A stretch of DNA of 64,000 nt from Bradyrhizobium sp. CCBAU 53421 (GTDB taxonomy: Bacteria > Pseudomonadota > Alphaproteobacteria > Rhizobiales > Xanthobacteraceae), in assembly GCF_015291625.1 (NCBI RefSeq), contig NZ_CP030047.1, forward strand, positions 2,542,001 through 2,606,000, written 5' to 3'. Every line of letters starts with the position of its first letter. Positions within the stretch are counted from its first letter, which is position 1. Below, in pieces: positions 52,572 to 61,444 of this stretch. The notes under the pieces were generated by a model. That model did not search any database and was not told where the DNA came from. It saw only the letters and a list, made by a program, of their open reading frames with translations. The translations under genes and the position numbers were made by a program.

Positions 52572-53741
52572 ATGTCAAAGGAATATGGAATCGCCGACGA
52601 TATCTGTGCCCGGATGCTGGATTGGCGTCACGACATCCATGCCAACCCGGAAACCGCGTTCCAAGAGCACCGCACCGCCCAGCTCGTCGCCGATGCGCTG
52701 ATGGAGATGCAGATTCCGGTCCACCGCGGCCTCGGCGGCACCGGCGTGGTCGGAACGCTAACGAACGGCGAAGGCCCGACGATCGCGCTGCGCGCCGACA
52801 TGGACGCGCTCGATCTCCAGGAACTCGGGGACCGCACCCACAAGTCGACCCGTGCCGGCAAGATGCACGGCTGTGGCCATGATGGCCACACCACAATGCT
52901 GCTTGGCGCTGCCGTGCAGCTCGCCCGTCACCGGCCGTTCCGCGGCACCGTCCATTTCGTTTTCCAGCCTGCGGAGGAGAATGAAGGCGGCGGCAAGAAG
53001 ATGGTCGAGGAGGGGCTATTCAAGTTGTTTCCCGCCGATGCGGTCTACGGGATGCACAACATCCCGAATATCCCGCGCGGGAAATTCGCGATCCGGACCG
53101 GCATTGCGACGGCCTTTCTCGATACTTTCGAGATCGTGGTGACCGGAAGCGGTTGCCATGCCGCGACGCCGGAAAAGGGCATCGACTCGGTCCTGGTGTC
53201 GGCCGATCTCGTCTCCGCGCTGCAGGGCATCGTGAGCCGCCGCATCGGTGCAATGGACGCCGCTGTCGTGAGCGTCACCCAGATCCATGGCGGCGACACC
53301 TGGAACGTGGTGCCCGAAACCGTTACACTGCGCGGCACAGTCAGAACGCTGGACGCCGAGATACAGAATCAGGTCGAGGCCGCCATGAAGCAGGTCTGCG
53401 CCGGCGTGGCGCAAAGTCATGGTGCGAAGATCGATCTGAGCTACATGCGAGGTTATCCGGGAGTGATCAACACACCCGCCGAAACGAATGCCGCGGCGTC
53501 GGCCGCCGCAAATCTCGTCGGCGTTGAACAGGTGCAAACCGACATCAAGCCGGCGATGGGATCGGAGGACTTTGCGTTCATGCTGCAGGAGTGCCCGGGT
53601 GCCTATATCTGCATCGGCGCGGGCGAGACCGCCAATGATCCGCCGCTGCACAACCCGTACTATGATTTCAATGACGCCATCCTGCCGCTGGGCGCCGCGT
53701 ATTGGGTCGAGCTCGTCAAGCAACAATTGCCTGCTGCCTGA
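52572..53741 (+). CDS. M20-family amidohydrolase (hippurate hydrolase/aminoacylase type)
   Basis: A 389-residue binuclear metal hydrolase. It begins with [17 protein letters not shown]. The metal-site motifs are [23 protein letters not shown] and [14 protein letters not shown], and the late ligand is in NPYYDFND. It releases an amino acid from an N-acyl or amide conjugate. The stop overlaps the L-serine dehydratase start (TGATG), so the released amino acid may be serine. Confidence 0.9.
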   Translation: MSKEYGIADDICARMLDWRHDIHANPETAFQEHRTAQLVADALMEMQIPVHRGLGGTGVVGTLTNGEGPTIALRADMDALDLQELGDRTHKSTRAGKMHGCGHDGHTTMLLGAAVQLARHRPFRGTVHFVFQPAEENEGGGKKMVEEGLFKLFPADAVYGMHNIPNIPRGKFAIRTGIATAFLDTFEIVVTGSGCHAATPEKGIDSVLVSADLVSALQGIVSRRIGAMDAAVVSVTQIHGGDTWNVVPETVTLRGTVRTLDAEIQNQVEAAMKQVCAGVAQSHGAKIDLSYMRGYPGVINTPAETNAAASAAANLVGVEQVQTDIKPAMGSEDFAFMLQECPGAYICIGAGETANDPPLHNPYYDFNDAILPLGAAYWVELVKQQLPAA

Positions 53742-55138
53742 TGCTTTCGGTCTTCGACATATTCAAGATCGGCATCGGCCCCTCGAGTTCGCACACGGTG
53801 GGGCCGATGCGTGCGGCCGGGCAATTCGTCCGCGCGCTCGAGCGCGACGGCCTGCTTTCCAGGACGGTGCAGATACGCGCCGATCTCTATGGCTCGCTGG
53901 GCGCGACCGGGCGAGGGCATGCGACCGATCTCGGCGTGATCCTCGGCCTGCTCGGCGAAAAGCCCGATACGGTCGATCCGGCCCAGGTGGCGCCGCAGCT
54001 TGCGGACATCCGGCGCTCCGGCGAGCTGCGGCTGCTCAATGTTCATCCGGTCCCGTTCCGGCGCGGGCGCGATATCGTGTTCAAGCCCGACAGCGCACTA
54101 CCGGAACATCCCAATGGAATCTGCCTCGTGGCGTTCGCGGCCGACGGCGGTCTGCTGGCGGAACGCTATTACTTCTCGGTCGGCGGCGGATTCGTGATCG
54201 AGCGTGGCCTTGGCGACGTGGCTGGCGGCGCAAGCGCCGAGCTCCCGGTCTGGCCGTATCCGTTCGGCACCGGCGCCGAGCTGGTTGCACGCGCGCAGTC
54301 GAGCGGCCGCTCGATCGCCGAGATGGTGCTGGCCAATGAGTGCGTTCATCGCACCGACGCAGACGTCCGTGCCGGCCTCCTGAAGATCTGGGAGACGATG
54401 AAGCAATGCGTCGACCGCGGCTTCGGCATCGACAATACCGGCGCGGCCGAACCGTTGCCCGGGCCGCTGAGCATTCGCCGTCGCGCACCGGCGCTCTACC
54501 GCGAACTGTCGGCCCGCAACAGCGACACCGAGAGCGTCGATCCGCTGGCGGCGATGGACTGGGTCAACGCCTTCGCGATGGCGGTGAATGAGGAGAATGC
54601 GGCGCGTGGACGGATCGTGACCGCTCCGACCAACGGCGCGGCCGGCGTGATCCCGGCGGTGCTGCACTACTACGTCAAGTTCTGTCCGGGCGCGACCGAC
54701 GACGGCGTCGTGACGTTCCTGCTCACCGCGGCTGCGATCGGCATGCTCTACAAGGCGAATGCATCGATCTCCGGCGCTGAAGTTGGCTGTCAGGGCGAGG
54801 TCGGCGTGGCCTGTTCGATGGCCGCAGGCGGCCTGACGGCCGTGCTCGGCGGTGCCCCTGCCCAGGTCGAGAACGCTGCCGAGATCGGGATGGAGCACAA
54901 TCTCGGTCTCACTTGCGATCCCGTTGGGGGCCTGGTGCAGATCCCTTGCATCGAGCGCAACGCGATGGGCGCCGTCAAGGCCATCAACGCCGCCCGAATG
55001 GCGCTGCGTGGTGATGGCAAGCACTATGTATCGCTTGATGCCGTCATCAAGACGATGCTGCAGACCGGCGAGGACATGAAGTCCAAATACAAGGAGACCT
55101 CGCAGGGCGGGCTCGCGGTGAACGTCGTGGAGTGCTGA
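53741..55138 (+). CDS. sdaA: L-serine dehydratase (iron-sulfur, fused alpha-beta)
   Basis: A 465-residue one-chain L-serine deaminase giving pyruvate and ammonia. The N-terminal beta domain starts [22 protein letters not shown]. The alpha domain has [18 protein letters not shown]. Cysteines for the [4Fe-4S] cluster are in [16 protein letters not shown] and [16 protein letters not shown]. It is coupled to the M20 amidohydrolase, pointing to catabolism of a serine-containing conjugate. Confidence 0.94.
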   Translation: MLSVFDIFKIGIGPSSSHTVGPMRAAGQFVRALERDGLLSRTVQIRADLYGSLGATGRGHATDLGVILGLLGEKPDTVDPAQVAPQLADIRRSGELRLLNVHPVPFRRGRDIVFKPDSALPEHPNGICLVAFAADGGLLAERYYFSVGGGFVIERGLGDVAGGASAELPVWPYPFGTGAELVARAQSSGRSIAEMVLANECVHRTDADVRAGLLKIWETMKQCVDRGFGIDNTGAAEPLPGPLSIRRRAPALYRELSARNSDTESVDPLAAMDWVNAFAMAVNEENAARGRIVTAPTNGAAGVIPAVLHYYVKFCPGATDDGVVTFLLTAAAIGMLYKANASISGAEVGCQGEVGVACSMAAGGLTAVLGGAPAQVENAAEIGMEHNLGLTCDPVGGLVQIPCIERNAMGAVKAINAARMALRGDGKHYVSLDAVIKTMLQTGEDMKSKYKETSQGGLAVNVVEC

Positions 55139-55319
55139 CCAGAAGCACGGCTGCCGGCGAAACACCGCGTTAACGAATTCGGCATGCTTGGATCCGATCC
55201 GCGCGCTGTCCCAAGACTGGAGATCCAAGGCTGGGGATAGGGGAAGCCGGCCGGCTGCTGCCGGCATTGCGAATGATTTCGATTTGAGCAAGACTTTGGG
55301 TCCAAGGAGGAAGACGACC

Positions 55320-56393
55320 ATGAGCGCTGGAAGGCGCCTGCGCGACGCCGTGCCGGAATGTCAATTGCCGCCGGACTTCGACCAGCATGTATATTCGGCG
55401 CAGTTGATTGCTGCCATCATCGCCGAGCTCGGCAGGCAACAGGTTCGATCGTCCGTGGCGCTGGCGGGCACCGGCTTGACCGAGGATCAACTCGAAGCTC
55501 ACACCACGCGTATCTCGTACCGGCAGATCGACATCGTGGTTCGCAATGCATTGCGGCTGTCGAACGAACCGACGGTTGCACTCCGCGCCGGACAGCGCAT
55601 GCGCGTGACCGCGCACGGAATGTACGGATACGCCTTGCTGAGCAGCGCGACCTATGACGATGCGCGCGCCTTCGCCAATCGATACCTTCGGGTCGTCGGT
55701 CCGCTGTGCGATGCGAAATACTCGTATGACGGCGCGGCGGTCGTCTGCGCATTCGAGCCGTTGCATTGGCCGAATCCGACGCAGGACGTGCATCGCTTCG
55801 CGGCCGAGTTCGCCCTGTCGTCGCATTTGACGACGATGAAGGACCTGGCGGGCGAGTCGTTCCGGTTCTCGCAGATTTCCCTAGCCTATGGCGAACCGGC
55901 GCATGCCGGCGCCTACCAGATGATCTTCGACTGCCCGGTCCTGTTTCGCCAGCGCGGCAACGAGTACAGGTACCACCTGTCTCAGGCCGACGGTCCGGTG
56001 GCGCTGGCGGATTCCCGCACCCACGGAATGGCGCGCGAGATGTGCGAGCAGGTGCTGTCCGAGGTCAATCATGCGGGCGGGATCGCTGCCGATGTCCGGC
56101 GGGTCCTGATTGAGCAGCCCGGCAGATATCCGAACATCGAGGCGATCGCCGAGCGGCTGTCGATGCATCCGCGTGCCCTGCGGCGGAGGCTCGAAGCCGA
56201 AGATACATCGTATCGTGAACTGCTCGCCGAGGTGCGGACGCGGCTTGCGATCGAATATCTGCGCAAGACCGCGATGACCAACGAGGAGATCGCGAACCGG
56301 CTCGGCTATAGCGACGCCGCCAACTTCCGGCATGCCTTCATCCGCTGGACCGGCAAGAGCCCATCCGATTTCCGGGTCTCTTCGCCGATGTGA
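55320..56393 (+). CDS. AraC-family regulator 1 (arabinose-binding-like N-terminus)
   Basis: About 357 residues from ATG 55320, which follows AAGGAGGAAG. Residues about 30-210 form the Arabinose_bd (PF12625-like) sensor, including SYRQIDIVVRNALRLS and YGYALLSSA. The C-terminal AraC domain contains IEAIAERLSMHPRALRRRLEAE and IANRLGYSDAANFRHAFIRWTGKSPSDFR. It is one of three close paralogs here. Regulators of this type often control PHB, lipid or aromatic genes. A copy of the conserved promoter element follows its stop. Confidence 0.92.
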   Translation: MSAGRRLRDAVPECQLPPDFDQHVYSAQLIAAIIAELGRQQVRSSVALAGTGLTEDQLEAHTTRISYRQIDIVVRNALRLSNEPTVALRAGQRMRVTAHGMYGYALLSSATYDDARAFANRYLRVVGPLCDAKYSYDGAAVVCAFEPLHWPNPTQDVHRFAAEFALSSHLTTMKDLAGESFRFSQISLAYGEPAHAGAYQMIFDCPVLFRQRGNEYRYHLSQADGPVALADSRTHGMAREMCEQVLSEVNHAGGIAADVRRVLIEQPGRYPNIEAIAERLSMHPRALRRRLEAEDTSYRELLAEVRTRLAIEYLRKTAMTNEEIANRLGYSDAANFRHAFIRWTGKSPSDFRVSSPM

Positions 56394-56443
56394 AGACCGT
56401 GCGGGCGGCGCAGCGCTGCACTTGACCGCTCGTTACTCGACGC

Positions 56444-56509
56444 TGTCCATAAGTCACCTCCGAACCGGCCTCGTCGAACCTCCTCGCGGTCGAACTCCAT
56501 GCATAGATT
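56444..56509 (+). promoter_or_regulatory. AraC-type promoter element PA
   Basis: GTCCATAAGTCACC, then TCGAACCT (56474-56481), 22 bases, TAGATT (56504-56509). It shares the GTCC...CACC...CGAACCT core and the spacing to the -10-like hexamer with three other copies. No coding region follows before a terminator. Confidence 0.55.
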
Positions 56510-56515
56510 GGCCAT

Positions 56516-56684
56516 CGACGGCAAATGCGATGGCTCGTCAGGGAGTTGGAAGCGTGTCGGGCGCTGATCGCTTCTGCTCGGGGGCGTCCTCCGAACCTCA
56601 GCTGCGCCGCACCGCCGCTGTGGTGCCCCCCGGTTCGGGCGCCTCGAGACTGGCCGCGCCTCTCATCCGAGGGCGCGGCCTTTT
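56516..56684 (+). ncRNA. Candidate small transcript from PA ending in a terminator
   Basis: A transcript starting about seven bases after TAGATT would run roughly 170 bases to a hairpin, GGCCGCGCC (56652-56660) with GGGCGCGGCC (56671-56680) followed by TTTT. No good open frame lies in it. It may be a small RNA or the remnant of a lost target gene. Boundaries are approximate. Confidence 0.35.
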
Positions 56685-56731
56685 CTCGTGCGCGCGGTGA
56701 AGGCGGCCGGCGTCGCCTAGCGGTCAGCGTA

Positions 56732-57931
56732 TCATGCCAGGATCTTGCTTTCGCGCATCCCGGCGATGGCCGCGTCATCGTAACCGGCCTCGCGCAGGAT
56801 CTGCGTGCTGTGCTCGCCGACCGCGGGCGCCTTGCGCGGCTTTACCTTGGTCGCACCGTCGACAAAGAACGGGCTGTCGATCGTCAGCATCTCGTCGTTC
56901 TCGAACGGCACCAGCACGCCGGCCGACAGCATTTGCCGGTCGGCGGACAGGTCGCTCATCTCGGCAACGCATTCAAAGACGATGCCTGCTTCATCGAGGC
57001 ACGTACGCCATTCGTCCCGATCACGCGTCGCGAATGCCGCGTCGAACAGGGCGATCAGTTCCGCGGAACGGGCGAACCGATCGGCCTGCTTGGCAAAGCG
57101 CGGATCGGTGAGCAGGTCGTCGAGGCCGAGGCATTTCGCCACGGTCGGAAAGTCGCGCTGCTCGTTGACGATCGCGAGCAGCAGCCAGCGGCCGTCGCGG
57201 CAGCGATAGTAGCAGCCGAGCGCATTGAACAGATTTTCGCGCGGCGGCCGCGGCGTGAACGTCGCCCCGCACAACGCCGCTTGCGCCATGATGCCGTTCG
57301 ACCAGACGCCGTTGGCGAGCAGCGAGGAGCCGACCTGGGTGCCGCGTCCCGTGCGCTCCCGCTGATATAGCGCCACCGCGACGGCCGCGAACAGCGAAAC
57401 GCCCGACGGGTGATCGCCCATGCCGGCCAGCGCCCGCGCCGGCGGCGTGCTGGCGTCGCTCCGCACCATGTCCATCAGGCCTGAGCGCGCCCAGTAAGCC
57501 GTGACATCGAAACCCGGCTTTCCCGCCTCGTCGCCGGTCTCGCCATAGCCGGTGAACGAGGCGTAGATCAGCCGATCATTCGCCACGGCAAGCCGATCGT
57601 AGCTGATCGCGAGCTTCCTGCGTACTGCGAGCGGATAGTTGGTGATGAAGACATCGGCGGAGGAAGCGAGGCGATGCAGCACCGCCTGGCCCTCGGGCTT
57701 TGAGAGATCGAGCGCAAGGCCGCGCTTGTTGCGGTTATCGAGCAGCCAGCCATAGGGCTGATCGGATCTCGGCATGCCGGGCAGCTTCGGCACCTGACGG
57801 AACGCGTCGCCTGCGCCGGGCGGCTCGATCTTGATCACGTCGGCACCGAAGTCGCCGAGCAGCGTCGCGGCGGTTGGCGCGGCGATGAAGCTGCCGCAGT
57901 CGATGACCTTCAAACCTTCGAAGATGCTCAT
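56732..57931 (-). CDS. CaiB/BaiF-type (class III) CoA-transferase
   Basis: A 399-residue family III CoA-transferase. It begins LKVIDCGSFIAAPTAATLLGDFGADVIKIEPP, typical of the family. The catalytic Asp is expected in the FDVTAYWARSG region (near residue 160), and CLDEAGIVFECVAE is seen late. It moves CoA between carboxylic acids. It is the last gene of a reverse-strand operon after a 3-hydroxyacyl-CoA dehydrogenase and acetoacetate decarboxylase. That suggests use of a branched or 3-hydroxy acid or carnitine-like compound. Confidence 0.9.
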   Translation of the reverse strand: MSIFEGLKVIDCGSFIAAPTAATLLGDFGADVIKIEPPGAGDAFRQVPKLPGMPRSDQPYGWLLDNRNKRGLALDLSKPEGQAVLHRLASSADVFITNYPLAVRRKLAISYDRLAVANDRLIYASFTGYGETGDEAGKPGFDVTAYWARSGLMDMVRSDASTPPARALAGMGDHPSGVSLFAAVAVALYQRERTGRGTQVGSSLLANGVWSNGIMAQAALCGATFTPRPPRENLFNALGCYYRCRDGRWLLLAIVNEQRDFPTVAKCLGLDDLLTDPRFAKQADRFARSAELIALFDAAFATRDRDEWRTCLDEAGIVFECVAEMSDLSADRQMLSAGVLVPFENDEMLTIDSPFFVDGATKVKPRKAPAVGEHSTQILREAGYDDAAIAGMRESKILA

Positions 57932-58048
57932 GTGAGTCCGTCTCCGCTTGATACCCCGGGGATCAGCTGTTGTTCGGCCAGATTGGCCTATTCCGGAACG
58001 TGGCGGCCGCCTGTGTCTGCGAGTGCGCGCAGCCCGGGGGCGAGCCGG

Positions 58049-59023
58049 TCATGTCCCGTTCCTGCCGTTGCGTGCCGCCAGCACGTGCAGCAGCGCCACC
58101 TGCGTGTCGTCGCGCTCGCGCTCCATCCGCGGGATCGGCGTCTTGCCGAACGATGCCGCGGCCTGGTCGATGATCCTGCGCTGCAGCGCCTCGTCGAGAT
58201 CGACCTGCGGAATCACCTTGAATGACGCGGCCATGTTCTTGCCGAGATGCTGGAAGAACGACTCGAGCCCGTTCGGCCCGCCGCCCATGTGGAACGAGCT
58301 GAACGGTCCGTTCACGGCCCAGCGCAACCCGATCGAGCTGGTGACGATGTCGTCCAGCTCATCGACCGTGACGACGCCTTCCTGCACGAGATAGCAGGCC
58401 TCGCGCATGATCGCGCGCTGCAGCCGGTTGGCGACAAAGCCCTGGATTTCCTTCTTGAGCACGCGCGGCACCTTGCCGAGCGCCTCGTAGAACGCCACGG
58501 CGTCGGCGGTGGCCTCTGGATCGGTGCGTTCGCCGGGAACGACCTCGACCAGCGGGATCAGATGCGGCGGGTTGAACGGATGGCCGACCAGCAGCCGGCT
58601 TGCATCCTTCATCTCTTTCGCCTGCTCGGTGGCCGGCCGCGCCGAGCTCGACGACAGCAGCAATGCATGTTTCGGCACCGCTGCCTCGATCCGCGCCCAG
58701 AGCTGCTGCTTCCACTCGGGCTTCTCCGGGCCGTTCTCCTGCACGAGGTCGGCGCCGGCGACGGCGCGCGCAAGATCCGGCTCGAAGCGCAGGTTGCGCT
58801 CCAATCCCTCATGCGGCAGGCCGAGCTTCAGCAATGTCGGCGCGATCTTGATCAGGGCGTCCTTGACCGTGGCCTCGATGCCGGGCTGCGGATCGTTGAT
58901 CACGACATTGAGGTCGTGCGCGAGGAACAGCGCCGCCCAGGAGGAGCCGATGACACCGGCCCCGATGACGCACACATTGCGATAGCGGTTGAGCGCCGCG
59001 GCGCGATCTGCGGATGATGGCAT
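58049..59023 (-). CDS. 3-hydroxyacyl-CoA dehydrogenase family protein (lambda-crystallin/carnitine dehydrogenase-like)
   Basis: A 324-residue NAD-dependent dehydrogenase. It has the Rossmann motif VIGAGVIGSSWAALFLAHD near residue 19 and NDPQPG for NAD preference. LLVGHPFNPPHLIPLVEVVPG carries the catalytic His, and EIQGFVANRLQRAIMREA follows. The short, single-domain form resembles L-carnitine or L-gulonate dehydrogenase more than FadB. With acetoacetate decarboxylase next door, oxidation of a 3-hydroxy acid to a 3-keto acid followed by decarboxylation is plausible. Confidence 0.88.
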   Translation of the reverse strand: MPSSADRAAALNRYRNVCVIGAGVIGSSWAALFLAHDLNVVINDPQPGIEATVKDALIKIAPTLLKLGLPHEGLERNLRFEPDLARAVAGADLVQENGPEKPEWKQQLWARIEAAVPKHALLLSSSSARPATEQAKEMKDASRLLVGHPFNPPHLIPLVEVVPGERTDPEATADAVAFYEALGKVPRVLKKEIQGFVANRLQRAIMREACYLVQEGVVTVDELDDIVTSSIGLRWAVNGPFSSFHMGGGPNGLESFFQHLGKNMAASFKVIPQVDLDEALQRRIIDQAAASFGKTPIPRMERERDDTQVALLHVLAARNGRNGT

Positions 59024-59044
59024 GGCTTCCTCCGACGTGCCCGC

Positions 59045-59803
59045 TTACCGCGGCTGATCGAGATAGTTGTGGCAGCGCTTGGCGCGGGACAGCGTCAAGT
59101 CGGTCATGATGTGGCTGCACGCGACGATCTCGCGCACCGGAAAGTCGGCCATCGGGGCCAATGCATGGGCGAACAGCTCCAGCCGGGCCGGGCCGGTCCA
59201 GGCACCCTTGACCGTGATGTCGGTGATCTCGGAGCGCAGCAGTTCGCAGATGCGCGGCTCGCCCGCCGGCTTCGGGCTGTCATAGGTCCAAAGGATCTTC
59301 AGCATGAACGTCGGTACGCAGATCTCGGCCTTTGCCTTTTCGAGATCCAGCGCGCGGTGCTTGTAACCCATCGTCGCGGTGGCTACACGCAGGCTGCCGT
59401 AATCCATGGTGCCGACCAGGGTGTCGGAATCGATATAGAGCTTCGGCTTGCCGATCACCTTGGGATAGCCGCTGATTTCGCGGCCCGACGCCAGCGCCGG
59501 CAGGTTATCGAGGTACATCGCGTGAAGGTACTCGCCCTTCTCGTCGCCGTAGCGCACCTGGACCGCCTGGCCGCATTCGGTGTAGTCGCCGAGACCGGAG
59601 GTGTCGGGCATCCGCATGATCTCCCAGCGGACCAGCGGATCATCGATCTCCAGCGGCTCGGGAACGACCGCGCGCAGCGCCTCGATGTCGGTGCGATACA
59701 GGATGTTGAGGTATTCGCGGTTGTTGAAGCGGAACGGCCCGCGGGGAAATGCCGGGGCACCGATTGGCGTCGTCAGCTGCTTGAGAACGTCTTCCCGTCG
59801 CAT
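59045..59803 (-). CDS. Acetoacetate decarboxylase family protein
   Basis: A 252-residue enzyme. The Schiff-base lysine is expected in SGREISGYPKVIGKPKL (second-half Lys after GYP), the classical Adc signature. The length is normal. GGGAGGAGCGG precedes the ATG. It is the first gene of the reverse-strand operon ending with the CoA-transferase. It decarboxylates acetoacetate or a related 3-keto acid. Confidence 0.9.
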   Translation of the reverse strand: MRREDVLKQLTTPIGAPAFPRGPFRFNNREYLNILYRTDIEALRAVVPEPLEIDDPLVRWEIMRMPDTSGLGDYTECGQAVQVRYGDEKGEYLHAMYLDNLPALASGREISGYPKVIGKPKLYIDSDTLVGTMDYGSLRVATATMGYKHRALDLEKAKAEICVPTFMLKILWTYDSPKPAGEPRICELLRSEITDITVKGAWTGPARLELFAHALAPMADFPVREIVACSHIMTDLTLSRAKRCHNYLDQPR

Positions 59804-60070
59804 CCGCTCCTCCCTTGATAGCTTGTCGTGGCCCGTATGGGGCCTCCGGCTGCGTGCCGGTTGTCGAGCAAGGCATCGCGAGCCTAGCGATCTCGGGAAA
59901 CGGAGAAAGGTGCGATTGGACCGCCGACCGGGTGACTTCCGGACGCGGATTGCGGGGCGCGCCGCGCGCGGATACGCGATTATTGCGTCGCGTGCGGGAT
60001 CGGGCTTACGTTGGAGCGATCATCAATCGTGGAGCAGGAATGCGCGGAATGCCAGGGACATGCGGTTGCA

Positions 60071-61135
60071 ATGACTAGGCAAGAGTCGCACCTACGCCAA
60101 TCGCCGAGTCGAATGCTCCCCGGCTTCGCGCAGCGAATATTTCCGCCGCATTCGATCGCGGCCATCGCGGCCGAGCTTCGCGAGCAGGGCATTGATCCAT
60201 CTGAGGTTCTGGAGGGTACCGGGCTCGTCATCGGCCAGCTCGAATCCCATACGACGCGTATATCGTATCGGCAGCTCGACACGGTGATCCGCAACGCGCT
60301 GCGGCTGGCAGGGGACCCGGCCATCGCGCTGCGCTCTGGAGCGCGAATGCATGTCACAGCCTATGGCATGTACGGATACGCGCTGCTGAGCAGTGCAACG
60401 CACGCGGAGGCGCGCGACTTCGCTGCGCGATACATCCGGGTGGTGGGTCCGTTCTGCGATTTCGGCCTGTCCTATGATCGTGAGACGGTGGTGGCGACGT
60501 TCCAGCCCATGCACTGGCCGAATCCGACCGAGAGTGTGCATCGCTTCGCGGTCGAGTTCGCGCTGGCCGCCCATCTGACGACGATTCGCGACCGCTCGGG
60601 TCAGGGCTTCGGCTTCTCGCGCGTGCTGCTCGACTATACGCCGCCGCCGTCCGCCGCGGCGTATCGTGATCTCTTCGGGTGCCCGATTCTGTTCAATCAG
60701 CATCATTGCGGATACGAATACGCGCGCAATGACGGCCCGCGGGCGCTGGCGAATCCGCGAACCCACGCCATGGCGCGGGAGATGTGCGAGGAGATCCTCG
60801 GCGAGGTGAACCGCGCCGGCGGTGTTGCCGCCGATATCCGCCGGATACTGATCGAGCGGCCGGGGCGTTATCCAAGCATCGAGGCGATCGCCGAGCAGCT
60901 CGATATCTATCCCCGCGCGCTGCGGCGCAGGCTCGAGGCAGAGGGAACCTCGTATCGCAGCTTGCTTTCCGAGGTGCGCATGCGGCTCGCGATCGAGTAT
61001 CTGCGCAAGACGCGCATGACCAATGAGGAGATCGCAAGCCGCCTCGGCTACAGCGACGCAGCCAACTTCCGCCACGCCTTCTCGCGCTGGACCGGCAGAA
61101 ATCCATCCGAATTCCGCGGCGAGGAGGGTCTTTGA
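60071..61135 (+). CDS. AraC-family regulator 2
   Basis: About 354 residues from ATG 60071; the start is uncertain (ATG 60113 or upstream codons are possible). It shares the sensor stretches TTRISYRQLDTVIRNALRL and YGYALLSSATH and the DNA-binding region IEAIAEQLDIYPRALRRRLEAE ... RLGYSDAANFRHAFSRWTG with AraC 1. It is divergent from the acetoacetate decarboxylase operon, which it may control. Promoter element PB begins 35 bases after its stop. Confidence 0.9.
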   Translation: MTRQESHLRQSPSRMLPGFAQRIFPPHSIAAIAAELREQGIDPSEVLEGTGLVIGQLESHTTRISYRQLDTVIRNALRLAGDPAIALRSGARMHVTAYGMYGYALLSSATHAEARDFAARYIRVVGPFCDFGLSYDRETVVATFQPMHWPNPTESVHRFAVEFALAAHLTTIRDRSGQGFGFSRVLLDYTPPPSAAAYRDLFGCPILFNQHHCGYEYARNDGPRALANPRTHAMAREMCEEILGEVNRAGGVAADIRRILIERPGRYPSIEAIAEQLDIYPRALRRRLEAEGTSYRSLLSEVRMRLAIEYLRKTRMTNEEIASRLGYSDAANFRHAFSRWTGRNPSEFRGEEGL

Positions 61136-61169
61136 CCCCGAGATATCCAAGGGGAGCTTCGCCGGCTGT

Positions 61170-61233
61170 GTCCGTAGTTCACCGCCAAACTGGTTCAATC
61201 GAACCTTTTGTGCGGCCGAAGCGCGCGTAAGCT
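61170..61233 (+). promoter_or_regulatory. AraC-type promoter element PB
   Basis: GTCCGTAGTTCACC, then TCGAACCT (61199-61206), 21 bases, TAAGCT (61228-61233). Same architecture as PA, PC and PD. Confidence 0.6.
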
Positions 61234-61239
61234 CAGCGC

Positions 61240-61303
61240 CGTGGTTGCGCTCGCGATCGCGTTCTCCCAACCTGGACCGCCCTCCCTCGGCGGTCTTTCT
61301 TTT
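61240..61303 (+). ncRNA. Candidate small transcript from PB ending in a terminator
   Basis: A transcript starting about seven bases after TAAGCT would end at the hairpin GACCGCC (61275-61281) with GGCGGTC (61289-61295) followed by TTTCTTTT. The length of about 65 bases excludes a normal protein. It could be a small RNA or an abortive leader. Boundaries are approximate. Confidence 0.4.
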
Positions 61304-61313
61304 GGCCGGTCTT

Positions 61314-61378
61314 GTCCGGAACTCACCTGCAAACGTGACCAATCGAACCTTCCGCTGCCCGGTCCGGCTGACTAGCCT
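61314..61378 (+). promoter_or_regulatory. AraC-type promoter element PC, upstream of AraC 3
   Basis: GTCCGGAACTCACC, then TCGAACCT (61343-61350), 22 bases, TAGCCT (61373-61378). It lies 66 bases before the AraC 3 start and is the likely promoter of that gene. Confidence 0.6.
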
Positions 61379-61444
61379 CCCGGTAGCTTGCGGGGACCGG
61401 ATTGCGGGACCTGAAGCAGGCGCGGAAGGCGGACGAGGACGCTC

